A program made the position numbers and the translations under genes. Source: Macrostomum hystrix (taxonomy: Eukaryota > Platyhelminthes > Macrostomidae). Taken from it: a DNA stretch of 64,000 bases. The stretch spans positions 2,943,501-3,007,500 of the forward strand of contig CATNEN010000037.1 in assembly GCA_950097015.1 (NCBI GenBank), given 5' to 3'. Positions 1 to 11,100 of this stretch are shown piece by piece. The first letter of the stretch is position 1. The number at the start of each line of letters is the position of its first letter. The notes under the pieces are model-generated. The model searched no databases and was not told where the DNA came from. It saw nothing but the letters and a program-made list of their open reading frames with translations.

Positions 1-68
1 GATAAATTATTATTTGACATTCTATCTATTAACTGTATCATGGACCCCAGAGCAAACTTGCCTATGCC

Positions 69-624
69 CCATAGTCCGGATCATGTCGTTTACGCCGGAG
101 ATCTCCGGCGTAAATCTGGTTTGGGATCGGAGGCTGGCGTAAGTGCTTGGCGTAAGTATAGGCCAAAATGTGCCTTGGCGTAAGTGCTTGGCCTAAGTAC
201 ATGGCATAAATCAAGTGGCGTAAATGTCAGCACAAATGAGATCATTCACAATCAAATGTATCACAATAGAACATAACACATTTGCGTTAATTATGATGTT
301 AAGGAGCAGCATTAAAACAAAGTTCATTAAAATATTGCAGTTCGTATAAATGAGATAGCAGAATATCTATTGTAGGATAGCAAAAGTTTTTTTAGCTTTA
401 ATATGCTTACTTTGATACTTGATTCAGAATTTGCAACTTGTGAGATTTTTAAACAGTTGCAACTTCTGAATTTAATTAATCACCGATTAACAAGAATTGT
501 GAAGGACCTTTTTTTGGGTGGCGTAAGTCAGAGGGACCTTTTTTGGTTGGCGTAAGTCTGGCGTAAGTGCCAAAAAATGTTGGATTTTTCCTCCGGCGTA
601 AGTCCAGCATGATCCGGACTATGG
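69..624. mobile_element. Non-autonomous DNA transposon (MITE) with 8-bp target duplication, copy 1
   Basis: The ends are inverted: the left starts CCATAGTCCGGATCATG and the right ends with its exact reverse complement. The 8-mer CCTATGCC lies immediately outside both ends (61-68 and 625-632), a perfect target-site duplication. Inside are many copies of the short motif GGCGTAAGT and its variants, and no coding frame. An 8-bp duplication fits the hAT or P superfamilies. A relative with its own 8-bp duplication lies at 46065-46933. Confidence 0.85.
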
Positions 625-775
625 CCTATGCCACTGTATACAGGCTTTAGACTATTCTTTAGTTTCCAGACAAGGAAATCTAAAAGTAGGCCTACAATAT
701 AGGTTTTATTAGGCCCATATTGCTACACCATATTCATATATTCATATTGAAATACATAGCAATTAGGGTACTTAC

Positions 776-1040
776 CCCTGCTCTTTGAAGACTTTAGTGA
801 CCCTGATGCTGTTGCACCACAATAAGTACTCTCTTCTATTACAGAAAGCTTGTCTGAAAAAATTTCATTTGCTGGCTGGTGGCTTGAAAAGCCCATTTTT
901 ATTGTAGACTCTGTTGAATCTGACTGACGAAAAAACCAAGAATCATCTACCTGAGCTTGTTCAATACTTTCTAGCCTTCGTGGACAGTCGAAATCATCAA
1001 AAATATTATTATCGGAGTGTGAGTCAGGTTTAAACTCCAT
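776..1040 (-). CDS. First coding exon of an unrecognised gene, truncated by the left window edge
   Basis: An ATG at 1038-1040 opens an 88-codon frame that ends at a strong donor (GTAAGT, intron starting at 775) in phase 1, so the gene continues leftward out of the window. The residues are acidic and Ser-rich (start MEFKPDSHSDNN) and look disordered. I see no domain. The start lies 73 bp from a divergent open exon at 1114, so the short AT-rich gap may be a bidirectional promoter. I cannot name the gene. Confidence 0.5.
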
Positions 1041-1113
1041 AGTTGGCAGTATTGAAGTTAGGAATTAAAAAAACTTATAATATGCCTAGCTACTACCTAG
1101 CTAATGAGAAAAT

Positions 1114-1293
1114 ATGTTCAGTGACGTCAAACGTTTAGCGAAAATCTACTTAAACCACACTAATCTATTAGTTGATGAAAGGATAAAGGAAATGTTGCAG
1201 TGGATACGCGTAACTAGAATTCAAGAAACGCCTTTTAAGACTCCACTTCAGTTAAGCTGTGACGCTAGTGATGCAGTTGAATGCCACGAGCAC
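1114..1293 (+). CDS. Possible first exon of an unrecognised gene
   Basis: An ATG followed by 60 codons ends at a good donor (GTGAGTAAA) in phase 0. The peptide begins MFSDVKRLAKIYLNHTN and looks like a real amphipathic N-terminus, but I recognise no family and could not place the next exon with confidence. It may also be a 63-residue single-exon frame that reads through the donor to a stop at 1305. Divergent to the exon at 776-1040. Confidence 0.35.
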
Positions 1294-1318
1294 GTGAGTA
1301 AATAGCGGATATTTTAAA

Positions 1319-1684
1319 TCAATGCGTGAAAACGCGTTCTGTCGAAGACCCGGAATGTTTAAATATGATTTTGCTTTGTGCTAAACTTTTAGTCTGCTTC
1401 CCTGTCATGGTGACAATTCCAGGACTCACTTTTACGAACTTCTGTAGTATATGCCCTTTACTCTGGCTTCTGGAAGTTTTATTCTCCTTTAGCGTCATGT
1501 AATATCCTGAGTGTTCTATCTTCGCGTGAAAATATATGTATGCGCCCCTCCCTATTAATTGCCACTCTGTATCGTTTTCTACCAGTGTGACAGCCAATTC
1601 AATCGATTTTGAAGCCTCCACTATGCTATCCGTTAGACAGACCACTCTGCCTGCCTGACTATTGAAATAAACAGTTGCCGACTT
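1319..1684 (-). CDS. Unassigned open frame
   Basis: The minus strand is open for about 120 codons with no ATG near its upstream end, ending at a TGA at 1319. The central part (TEWQLIGRGAYIYFH) faintly resembles the opening of D-aminoacyl-tRNA deacylase 2-like proteins, but the diagnostic later motifs are missing, so I do not assign a function. It could be an exon, a decayed copy, or chance. Confidence 0.2.
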   Translation of the reverse strand, partial: KSATVYFNSQAGRVVCLTDSIVEASKSIELAVTLVENDTEWQLIGRGAYIYFHAKIEHSGYYMTLKENKTSRSQSKGHILQKFVKVSPGIVTMTGKQTKSLAQSKIIFKHSGSSTERVFTH

Positions 1685-1699
1685 CGGTGTCCATTTTTG

Positions 1700-3174
1700 T
1701 AAACATTAAAATCCTGTCTATTTTAGCGTAGCGCTACTTCCAACGAATTTTGAACTCATATATCCTATGGATTTTCGCATGCTGTATCGTGAACATGTGT
1801 CTAAAGTCTTAACTAAAGTTCCAAGTCCCACTATACTTCCACTAAGTTCCCACTAAGTTTCAAGTCCTAGCATTGTCTATTTTCATAATCTATTATTCTT
1901 GCTGCTCATAGGCGGTACTTTTCGGTTATACTTCTACTCAACTCATCCAAGTGCTGGGATATAGTAAAAATATTAGTTAAATATATAGTGTATTCTTATG
2001 AGCTAAATAGACATTTTAAGGCCTCGAGCATTCTAGCCAATTCCAAGTCTGTCATACGTCACCGGACTACTGGCCGACGGGCAAAACATCGCACGAGTAG
2101 ATCCCATGACGTGAACACGAATTTTAAAAAATAGGAAAAAGAGGAAAAACAACAACAATTTACTTTAACAGAGACTATATAAGGATTTCTGACAGGCTAG
2201 TGTGTCTGTGTGTAGTAATTTTTTATTTAAACATTTGTAATATGTAAGCATACACAAATCGTAATGTAAGAGATGAGCTTTTAGGTACTCGCAAATTACG
2301 GAACTAAATGTATGCTGGACATTGCTCATCAAAACCAGCAGTGGCCTAGAGGGCAAGCGAAGCCTATCTGTAACGAAACATTCTTATATGCTCGCAGTAA
2401 ATAGGCAACTGGTACTGTTATAGGTGCGAGAGCAATATCTATCACAGCCTGCAACGGTTGGCCACGTTAACAATTAGAGCCATGCAGCATTTTTTTTATT
2501 AATCAGGTTAAAAACTGCAGCTATTACAGCAAATAGATATTTCATAAAACAATGGCTGTGATTCAGACTGATTGATAATCGACTGACAAAAATCAATAAC
2601 ACAAATCAAATACGAATAGTCGGCGCATTAACAGAGAATTTCAGATTAAGCTCAGCTATCAGAAGAAGCTAAAGAAGACAAAAGCAGGCCGATGTAATCC
2701 AATTGACAGTTCAGTTATGCGCGACGTCTACTGCCAATTATAAAGATTTGTTGCTGGCCTTGAGTTATACGCTCGTACAAGCATCTTAGATAGACAATCC
2801 TCGATGCTCCATATGGGCACAAACGGTTAGTTTGCACTATTTGGAGACAGAAGCATTGCAGAATAGATCGACTTTGGAGTCCACCAAATTGTTTAAACAC
2901 AGCACAGATTAATTTGCAATAGATGATGGGACTTGGCCCTAAAGGGCACACTAATTTATGAGTGTGACCAGACACTGCACACAGAGCAGACAGACAATGG
3001 AGCATCAGAACACGCAATACAAGATTGAATATGAAAATTTAACAAAGAAAAAAATAACACTGAAAGCAATGACAGCAAGGAAAGGAAGAATGGGTTGGGG
3101 CAAGCAATTGAATTGCCGAATTTGGTCACCGACGACCGTGCAGGCGAAACACGCGCGAGTCACGTACAGCCATC
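1700..3174. other. Intergenic stretch without recognisable content
   Basis: AT-rich sequence with only short frames on either strand. No splice-bounded exon, tandem array or inverted repeat was seen. It is probably the 3' flank of the minus-strand gene whose stop is at 3175. Confidence 0.5.
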
Positions 3175-6100
3175 TCAAAAAAACTGATTTTCGGCTTCAA
3201 AAGCGTTGTTGACGACGCCGGCGCCACTGCCGCCGCCATTCTCGGGACCAGGATTTTCGTTACGAGGTGAGCTAGATGTCGGAGCAGCAGCTGGCCGCTT
3301 GACAAACCTGGGCACCACTTCCACTTCGCCACAGTCGCTAGGCCGATCAGCTGGCGACTGGCTTGACACCGAGACCCTAGCGGAGTTTCGCACATTGGGT
3401 CTCGGTGATAATTGAGGCATGTCTGCTGGAGGCTCTACACGGACATCGTCGGGCCCTACAGCTGCGGACGAGCCCAGGTATCGCTCCAAGTCCAGATTGG
3501 CAAAGTCCGTCATGCACGTCAGCACGAAGCTCGGAAAACTCTCTCCAGGCGGCGCCTCGACGCTGTATTCATCCGGGCCGCCGGCCGTGTCAACGTCGCG
3601 CACAGCGAAGGAGCCGGTGACGCGAACGTGAAGGAGGAAGCGGCGAGAGGAGTATTCCACCGGCGTGCTGCACTCGCGATTGCGCCTGATCGCGGCGCTG
3701 TCAATCTCGCAGGGCACGTGCAGACGCCGGGCGCCCGAAGATGACAGTGGTGCCATCTGAATGCCGCTTGTTGAGGCTGCAACTCCAGCGGCAGCTGAAG
3801 CAATCGCCGATGCCATGGCCGTCGCCGGTACCATGATTGGGTGCCGGTAGCCGTAGCGTGCGGGTCGGCATCTGATGAATTTGAGCAGAAAATCTTAAGC
3901 GCTTGATGCAGAATGTTGTTTTCTAATCTCATTGTGCTTATCATCTCCAAATTGGTAATCAACCACGCTTAAAGGGAAGTGGGCATAATGGCGAAAATGA
4001 ACAGTGAGGTCATGAAAGGCTGTAAATAAGCAAGCATGTTAACTGCAATTAAGAGACACGTTGAAACTTTGAACCATAATTTGAGAGACACTGAGACAAA
4101 AAGTATAAAACTTTAAGAAAATAAGCTATTGTTCCCATAGCTTAAAAATATTTCACTTACAGGAAAAGTAAAAAATTGATACTTTAATAAGCATCCCACT
4201 TTATCACATTCAATCTAGTGCTGTCCCGCAGCCATATGCCTAGCCCCATGTCCCTTGTTGCTCTACTCACCTGCCGGAGGCTCTGGCTCGCTTTCGTCGG
4301 ACCCTCTTGACTAATGAGCGGCCGCTGGCCTCGTCTCTGTGCAGGTAAAGCAGAGCTGGAGCGCGGAAAATCTCGCGCATGTCCCAGCTGACTGTGCGGC
4401 CAGCCACCCTGGCTAGAACCCGGCGCCGGCAGGGGCAGCAGCTGAGCACGCCCGCGCCGTGGTAGTCCGGCGTGAAAACGAGACCCTGCAGATCCAACTC
4501 CGAGATGTCGCTTTGACAGCGCACGAAAGCGCAGAGCAGTAGCCGGCAGAGATACCTGTTGAGAACAAAGGAAGAGAGATGAGAACAGATTGAGAGAGAT
4601 GAGAACAGATTGACAGAGATGAGAACAGAGTGAGAGAGATGAGAACAAAGAAAGAGAGATGAGAACAGATTGAGAGAGATGAGAACAGAGTGAGAGAGTT
4701 GAGAACAGAGGAAGAGAGATGAGAACAGATTGACAGAGATGAGAACATATTGAGAGAGATGAGAACAGATTGAGAGAGATGAGAACAGAGTGAGCGAGAT
4801 GAGAACAGAGTGAGAGAGATGAGAACAGAGGAAGAGAGATGAGAACAGAGTGAGAGAGATGAGAACAGAGGAAGAGAGATGAGAACAGAGGAAGAGATAT
4901 GAAAACAGAGGAAGAGAGATGAGAACAGAGGAAGAGAGATGAGAACAGAGTGAGAAAGATGAGAACAGAGGAAGAGAGATGAGAACAGAGTGAGAGAGAT
5001 GAGAACAGAGGAAGAGAGATGAGAACAGAGTGAGAGAGATGAGAACAGATTGAGAGAGATGAGAACAGAGTGAGCGAGATGAGAACAGAGTGAGAGAGAT
5101 GAGAACAGAGGAAGAGAGATGAGAACAGAGTGAGAGAGATGAGAACAGATTGAGAGAGATGAGAACAGAGTGAGCGAGATGAGAACAGAGTGAGAGAGAT
5201 GAGAACAGAGGAAGAGAGATGAGAACAGAGTGAGAGAGATGAGAACAGAGGAAGAGAGATGAGAACAGAGGAAGAGATATGAAAACAGAGGAAGAGAGAT
5301 GAGAACAGAGGAAGAGAGATGAGAACAGAGTGAGAGAGATGAGAACAGAGGAAGAGAGATGAGAACAGAGTGAGAGAGATGAGAACAGAGGAAGAGAGAT
5401 GAGAACAGAGGAAGAGAGATGAGAGATGAGAACAGAGTGAGAGAGATGAGAACAGAGGAAGAGAGATGAGAACAGAGGAAGAGAGATGAGAACAGAGGAA
5501 GAGAGATGAGAACAGAGGAAGAGAGATGAGAACAGAGGAAGAGAGATGAGAACAGAGGAAGAGAGATGAGAACAGGTTCGAGTACAGGGAATCAAATCAG
5601 GCCAAGCAAAGCAGCGATCCGCGTCCCACCTGGCCACCCGCCTGACGTCCTCCTGGCCGTGCAGGGAGCCCAACTGCCACTCGTAGACCAGGCAGAACTG
5701 GCGCAGCAGCCGCAGCGCTATGGCCTTCGTCTTCTCGGCTGAGTCCGCGTCGCCAAGGAGCCGGCCGAGCCGCGAGTTTGGCCGAGCTCCGCGGCCGCGC
5801 CGATTGGCCAGGCTCGACCAGGCCTGCTCACTGCTGCTCAGAAAGTCGCGCAGCTTCTGGTCATAGCTAGATGACTGCGGTCATTTTGCAATTAGAGGTT
5901 CGGTGCGGTGAACAAAAGTCATGGACAACAGGGGCAAATTTAATCACATTTTTAGGGAGAACGCAATGCAAAATTTGAGACATCGTGTTTCATCGAGCAC
6001 GTCTGGGATGTTATGAAAATGGCCATTCTTAAGGGGGAACCCTTTTCACAGCATGAGAATGAAGCATAAAGTCTTGTCTAGCTCACAATTCTCTGCTTGC

Positions 6101-7095
6101 CTTAAATCAGGTATGTACTGCATTCGTGCTGTAAAGTGTCTACTAAAAACAGCGGTCAGCAAACATATAGCTAGCGGGCCAAAGAGAGAACCTTAAAGAC
6201 GACAGTGGGCCGCCTTGATTGTAGAAATACAAGAAATGAGAAAAGATGAGACAGGAGACGTGACGTGGAGATGAGACTCGGAAGTGATGAGACACGGGAG
6301 AGACGAGACAGGGGAGAGATGAGACATGGGAGAGACAAGACATGGGAGAGTTGAGACATATGTGAGATGAGACATGGAAGAGTCGAGACATGGGAGAGAC
6401 GAGACACGGGAGAGTTAGGACATAGGAGCTTCGAGGCCGCATGTGGCCCGCGGGCCGTATTTTGCCGATGCCTGTTCTAGAAGTTGCAATAATTTTAACT
6501 TTATGAACCCAGAGAACTGGAATAACCTGAAACCCGGCTAGGCAAACTCTAATAGCTTTTATGCAGCCAGACTAAGTCAGCTTTCCGTAGAATTAGAAAA
6601 ATAAGAAGACAAATTAGTAGATTTTTAATTTGGAAGTTGATACTGTTTCTTAGTTAAAATGTTGATTATATGTTAAAAATAAGGATCGTTATTTACGACT
6701 GTTTATATTCTCGTAATAAAACGAAGCAGACAAAATACTGGATAAATATTTGTCTTGTAGACACAGAAGCGTGTATTAAACATACTGCGGACTGCTAACT
6801 TGAAAAACTGACATTTTTATAAGCATTAAATATTCGACTTGATTCTGACTGGAGTAAAACTATTTATTATTTAAAATCGCAATAATGCAGATTAATCAAA
6901 TAGCATCGAAGTTTAACTCAAAGGTGCTGGTACAAAAAAGAGAACAAAAAACTGGCGTGCTTTAATCACCTGGTCCGTCTGCTCTTGAACAATTTCGGTG
7001 CCGTGAAAACTAGCCAACACTGGCTGCAAATTGGTGCCAATAGTTGCTGCTGCTGCTGCTGATGATGCCACAGACTGTCCAGCATTACACGCCAC
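3175..7095 (-). CDS. Four-exon gene of unknown function
   Basis: Exons in transcript order: 6970 to about 7095, 5630-5874, 4271-4555 and 3175-3871. All junctions are GT..AG and phases match (0, 2, 2). The product is about 445 residues. The first exon is Ala-rich and has no in-frame ATG (the frame begins with GTG after an upstream stop), so the true start is probably in an unseen upstream exon. Exon 2 carries a helical segment (DQKLRDFLSSSEQAWSSL). Exon 3 is Cys/Arg-rich with a basic end. The last exon has a folded-looking part followed by a low-complexity Ser/Pro/Gly tail and stop. I do not recognise the family. Intron 1 holds a hAT-like element and intron 2 a 1-kb minisatellite. Confidence 0.6.
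4560..5573. repeat. 20-bp minisatellite in intron 2 of the unknown gene
   Basis: About 50 tandem copies of a 20-bp unit, GAGAACAGAGGAAGAGAGAT with variants such as GAGTGAGAGA. It starts within a few bases of the exon-3 acceptor and fills almost the whole intron between 4556 and 5629. On the minus strand the units are pyrimidine-rich, so the array forms a very long polypyrimidine run before the acceptor. It creates a long spurious open frame. Confidence 0.95.
6150..6474. mobile_element. Short hAT-like element with internal minisatellite
   Basis: The left end starts CAGCGGTCAGCAAACATA and the right end, reverse-complemented, starts CAGGCATCGGCAAAATAC; both fit the CAG..GCAAA terminal pattern of hAT elements. 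The base after the right end is the start of TTCTAGAA, which matches the nTCTAGAn target preference of some hATs; the left flank is not a perfect match. Between the ends is an array of GAGACATGGGAGAGACGA-like units (about 6240-6420). It lies in intron 1 of the unknown gene. No transposase frame. Confidence 0.55.
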
Positions 7096-7107
7096 GGTAT
7101 AACTGAC

Positions 7108-8154
7108 TCATTCATGCACCACTGTGCCTACCAACTACTAGCAACATTCACTGGCTCTGTCCAATGCTGGTCTTACTAATGCCGCTAAATATTCGACCGC
7201 TAAGAATGTAAACTAATGGAAAGGGATAGAGAGAAACAGACAATCAGACAGGGCTTCAACTGGCTTCGCTACATAACTAAAAAACCAGGTGAAGAAAGCC
7301 AAGCTAATGCCGTGTTATAGGCTGGGCTAATACAGACAGACTCTGGTTTAGTAAATAGGAAAAGTCCGAGAGAGAATGGACAGAGGGAGGGAGGGAAGGC
7401 GCGATAAGGTGAGTACGATTCCCGACAACGTAGCTGCAAGCGCTCAACCCCTCACTAGCTCTCTACCCCCATCTAGCCAGCGGTAGGACCAGAGGGCGGG
7501 GTGGCTGCGCAGAGCTCAGGCCGGCCTCCACACCCACCCTCCAAGCAATAGCAGCAGGCTTCAACATTTTTGTTACTAAAAATAGCAACTAGAAAATGCT
7601 CTAACCGCTTTCTAGAGTTCTTGCGTTCACTACCAGCACACACACAACAGACGCAGAACTATTTTGCAGAGGCCAAGTGGCAGAATTAAGCATACCAAAC
7701 ACTGAGCCCTACCTAATATACATATGATTCAACATTTTATATCTCACGTTCTCACTGTTCTAAGGTCTATAGTACGATGCTTTTAATCAATTTATAATAA
7801 GCAAGATGGAATAAAATACGGACAAAAAAGGCGCGAATTCGCTGATTATTTTCCGGCTTCAATTACGCAACGTAGGCTACAATGGGACAGAAAAAAGCGA
7901 ATGAAAGTTGTCAATTATTGATTCGATACGGTTAGATACCAAACTGAAAAATGACAGATAATTAACTGACTTTTATGATGATAGGAGGTTAAGATAGGCG
8001 GTAGGTACACACCCATAATAGCTATATTTTTAGTTTTCTTTAGTATATCTTTAGTATTGTAGATAGGAGATGTACTTTTACTACAGTTATATTCCCGGCA
8101 TTCAGTTAAAGAAAACAAACAAGCCGGTTCGTCTATTGTACATCAATTAATTCC
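7108..8154. other. Intergenic region, likely holding the promoter of the unknown gene
   Basis: Lies between the start of one minus-strand gene and the stop of the next. A GC-rich block at about 7380-7560 includes GGGCGGGG, an Sp1-type motif, in otherwise AT-rich DNA. That makes it the best promoter candidate, but no TATA or initiator could be fixed. It may also hold the missing first exon of the unknown gene. Confidence 0.3.
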
Positions 8155-11100
8155 TCAGAACTCGATCACATCCACAATGTGAACGCTGCGACCATCTTCG
8201 GCTGGCAGCACGCCTTCATCAATCTGCAGGCGACGCTGCTGATGTTGTTGCGGCTCCTGGAGCGGAGCGGCACGTCTGCGGCGATCAACAGGCCTCGGCT
8301 CCGCAGGTAGTGTAACTGCGAACGCAGACAAGGAAGTGCAGAACGGTGGACCGAAGGAAAGTTCACCAGGATACACATTTGACCCATCCCAACACTGGTT
8401 CTCAGATTCTGGCAGAATGGGGATCTGGGAGTGTAACTGCATGAGGATGTGGGAGTGTTAATAGATGAGGATCTGGGAGTGTTAATTGATGAGGATCTGG
8501 GAGTGTTAATGGATGAGGATCTAAAATTTTTAATAGATGAGGATCTGGGAGTGTATCTGGATGAGGATCTGGGAGTGTATCTGGATGAGGATCTGGGAGT
8601 GTTACTGGATGAGGATCTGGGAGTGTAACTGGATGAGGATCTGGGAGTGTATCTGGATGAGGATCTGGGAGTGTTAACGGATGAGGATCTGGGAGTGTAA
8701 CTGGATGAGGATCTGGGAATGTAACTGGATGAGGATCTGGGAATGTCACTGGATGAGGATCTGGGAGTGTTACTGGATGAGGATCTGGGAATGTAACTGG
8801 ATGAGGATCTGGGAATGTTACTGGATGAGGATCTGGGAGTGTAACTGGATGAGGATCTGGGAGTGTTAACGGATGAGGATCTGGGAGTGTAACTGGAAGA
8901 GGATCTGGGAGTGTAACTAGATGAGGATCTGGGAGTGTAACTGGATGAAGATCTGGGAGTGTAACTAAATTAGGATCTGGGAGTGTAACTGAATGAAGAT
9001 CTGGGAGTGACTGGATTGGATCTGGGAGTGACTGTGGCTGGGTCTCCAGGATTTCAAATTAATCTAAGCTCCAATCCATATAAGGCAGGCGCGCAGTCAG
9101 TTTTTAGTGGGAGATGCAATGATTCTATGCTTCAAGGTCAATGCAAACATACACTTTATCAACAGATAAGGGGAACTAGGCTAGCAATAAATTTGTTTCG
9201 CAAGGCCTGCACAACCAATGTCCAGGAAGACAGCCAACTGCTAGCAATACAAGAGTAAGTAAAATTTATGAAGTGGGGAATAAAACTTGTTTTGGATAAA
9301 ATTGGTCCTTGCAACAGCAATAAGGTACTGGTTGGCGTTTGTGCAACAATCAAGAGTCATAGAGCCATAGAAGTGAGAATAATTTAAATTACTAATTACT
9401 AGACATTTCACAGCTGATTGAATTGAATACTCTAACTGGGGCTACAAGCACCATAACAGATAAGCCAGAAAGCCTGACAAAAGAGCCTTACCAGAGCCGC
9501 AGCTGCAGGTACGGCAGCCATTGCTGTCGTGAAGGTAAACACCGCCGGGACACGGGCTGCATTTCAACAACGGACACTCGGCTGACGGCGTCTTCGTCTG
9601 ATTAGCATCGCCGGCGGTAGCATCGCCACCGGAGCGGGCTAGGGACAGGCGGAATATAACAGGCTCAACCTGGTAGGTCTGGTAGCCGCGGCACATGAAC
9701 CAGGCCTGGCTGCCGTAGGACATCAGCTCGTGCTCGCTGATGGCCGGATAGCGAACCATCAGGCGCACAAATTCAACGCTATCCGAGGCGACATCGTGCG
9801 ACTCCTTTGTGGGGCAGCGGAAAGTGTTTTAAATTTCCGAAAATTCTGCAGCTACCGCTTTTCGCACGACGCCAAACAAAACTATAACTAATTGGCTCAT
9901 TCCCCTTCATCGTGTTAAGCCTCAGTGTCTAAAAAGTCCTATGATCTGTTAGAATAATTACAGTAGCAAACTACAAGCAATTGTGCACTAGTCATATCTA
10001 AAAATAGTATTCAAGATAATTAACTTAGATTTTCTGTAGTAAACGAATCCACAATTAAAAAGCGCATTTCAGGTAGACTGGCACAGTGAAGAGAGGTAGA
10101 CTGGGAGAGTGAAGAGAGGTAGCCTGGGAGAGCGAAGAGAGGTAGACTGGGAGAGTGAAGAGAGGTAGACTGGGAGAGCGAAGAGAGGTAGACTGGGAGA
10201 GTAAAGAGAAGTAGACTGGGAGAGTGAAGAGAGGTAGACTGGGAGAGCGAAGAGAGGTAGACTGGGAGAGTAAAGAGAAGTAGACTGGGAGAGTGAAGAG
10301 AGGTAGACTGGGAGAGCGAAGAGAGGTAGACTGGGAGAGTGAAGAGAGGGACGAAGGGAGGCAGAGATACAGGGAGAGGGAAGGGCATATACCAGAACAA
10401 TGTAGCGCAGCAGAGGCAGCAATATGAGTTGAGCTGTGCGCAAAAGTAAGTAAATCAGCATAATTTGCAAATAATTAAGCGAGCATAATCAAGGGCATTA
10501 ATTATGTAAATAGTGAGCTTACCTCAGCCCAACTGGCAACCTTCTGGGCCCAGTTGTGCCTACGCCAGACCGAGTGCTTCACAAAGCACAGCCTAGTCGA
10601 TGGAGCCCGGAGCAGTGTGAAGCCGCGCAGAGGATTGTGCAGAATAGTCGGCCTGCCGTCCGAGTCCCAAGACGGCTGCATTAGGACCCGGCCGGCGCTG
10701 TCGGTGCTAACTAGCTCGGTGCGACTGTCCATTCGGCCGTCAGCGCCGCGAAAGCGCAGCCGGCAGACGAAAGAAGACGAGGCATCGGTTCGACGAGCGG
10801 ACGACGATTGGGCCGAATGGCGCTGGTGCTGGCGCATGCGCAGGCCGATGTAGAGAACGGCGCCAATGTCTAGCAGGAGGAAGACGGCTAGAAGCCAGGC
10901 GAAGATGCGGCAGAGGCGACGGCGCCTGGCAGCCCGGTAGCTGTACAGTTCCACGTACTCAACAGAGTAGGCCGGTGGGCGCTGACGAAGAGTTAATGTT
11001 GAATAAAATTTAACTAATCGTAGTTGAGCATTAATGATTATATAATACTGGGTTGACTTAAGGAAAATTATTAAAATTTATAAAAAATCTGGTAGCAGAT

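Noticed and set aside
4267-5673. 468-codon minus-strand frame of repeated Ser/Leu units
   Set aside because: It is the 20-bp minisatellite read in a stop-free frame. Only its two ends coincide with exons of the unknown gene, which are separated by proper splice sites.
8402-8869. Repetitive frames on both strands (PDPHPVTL and MRIWECNW units)
   Set aside because: They come from the 24-bp minisatellite between two exons of the BRICHOS-like gene.
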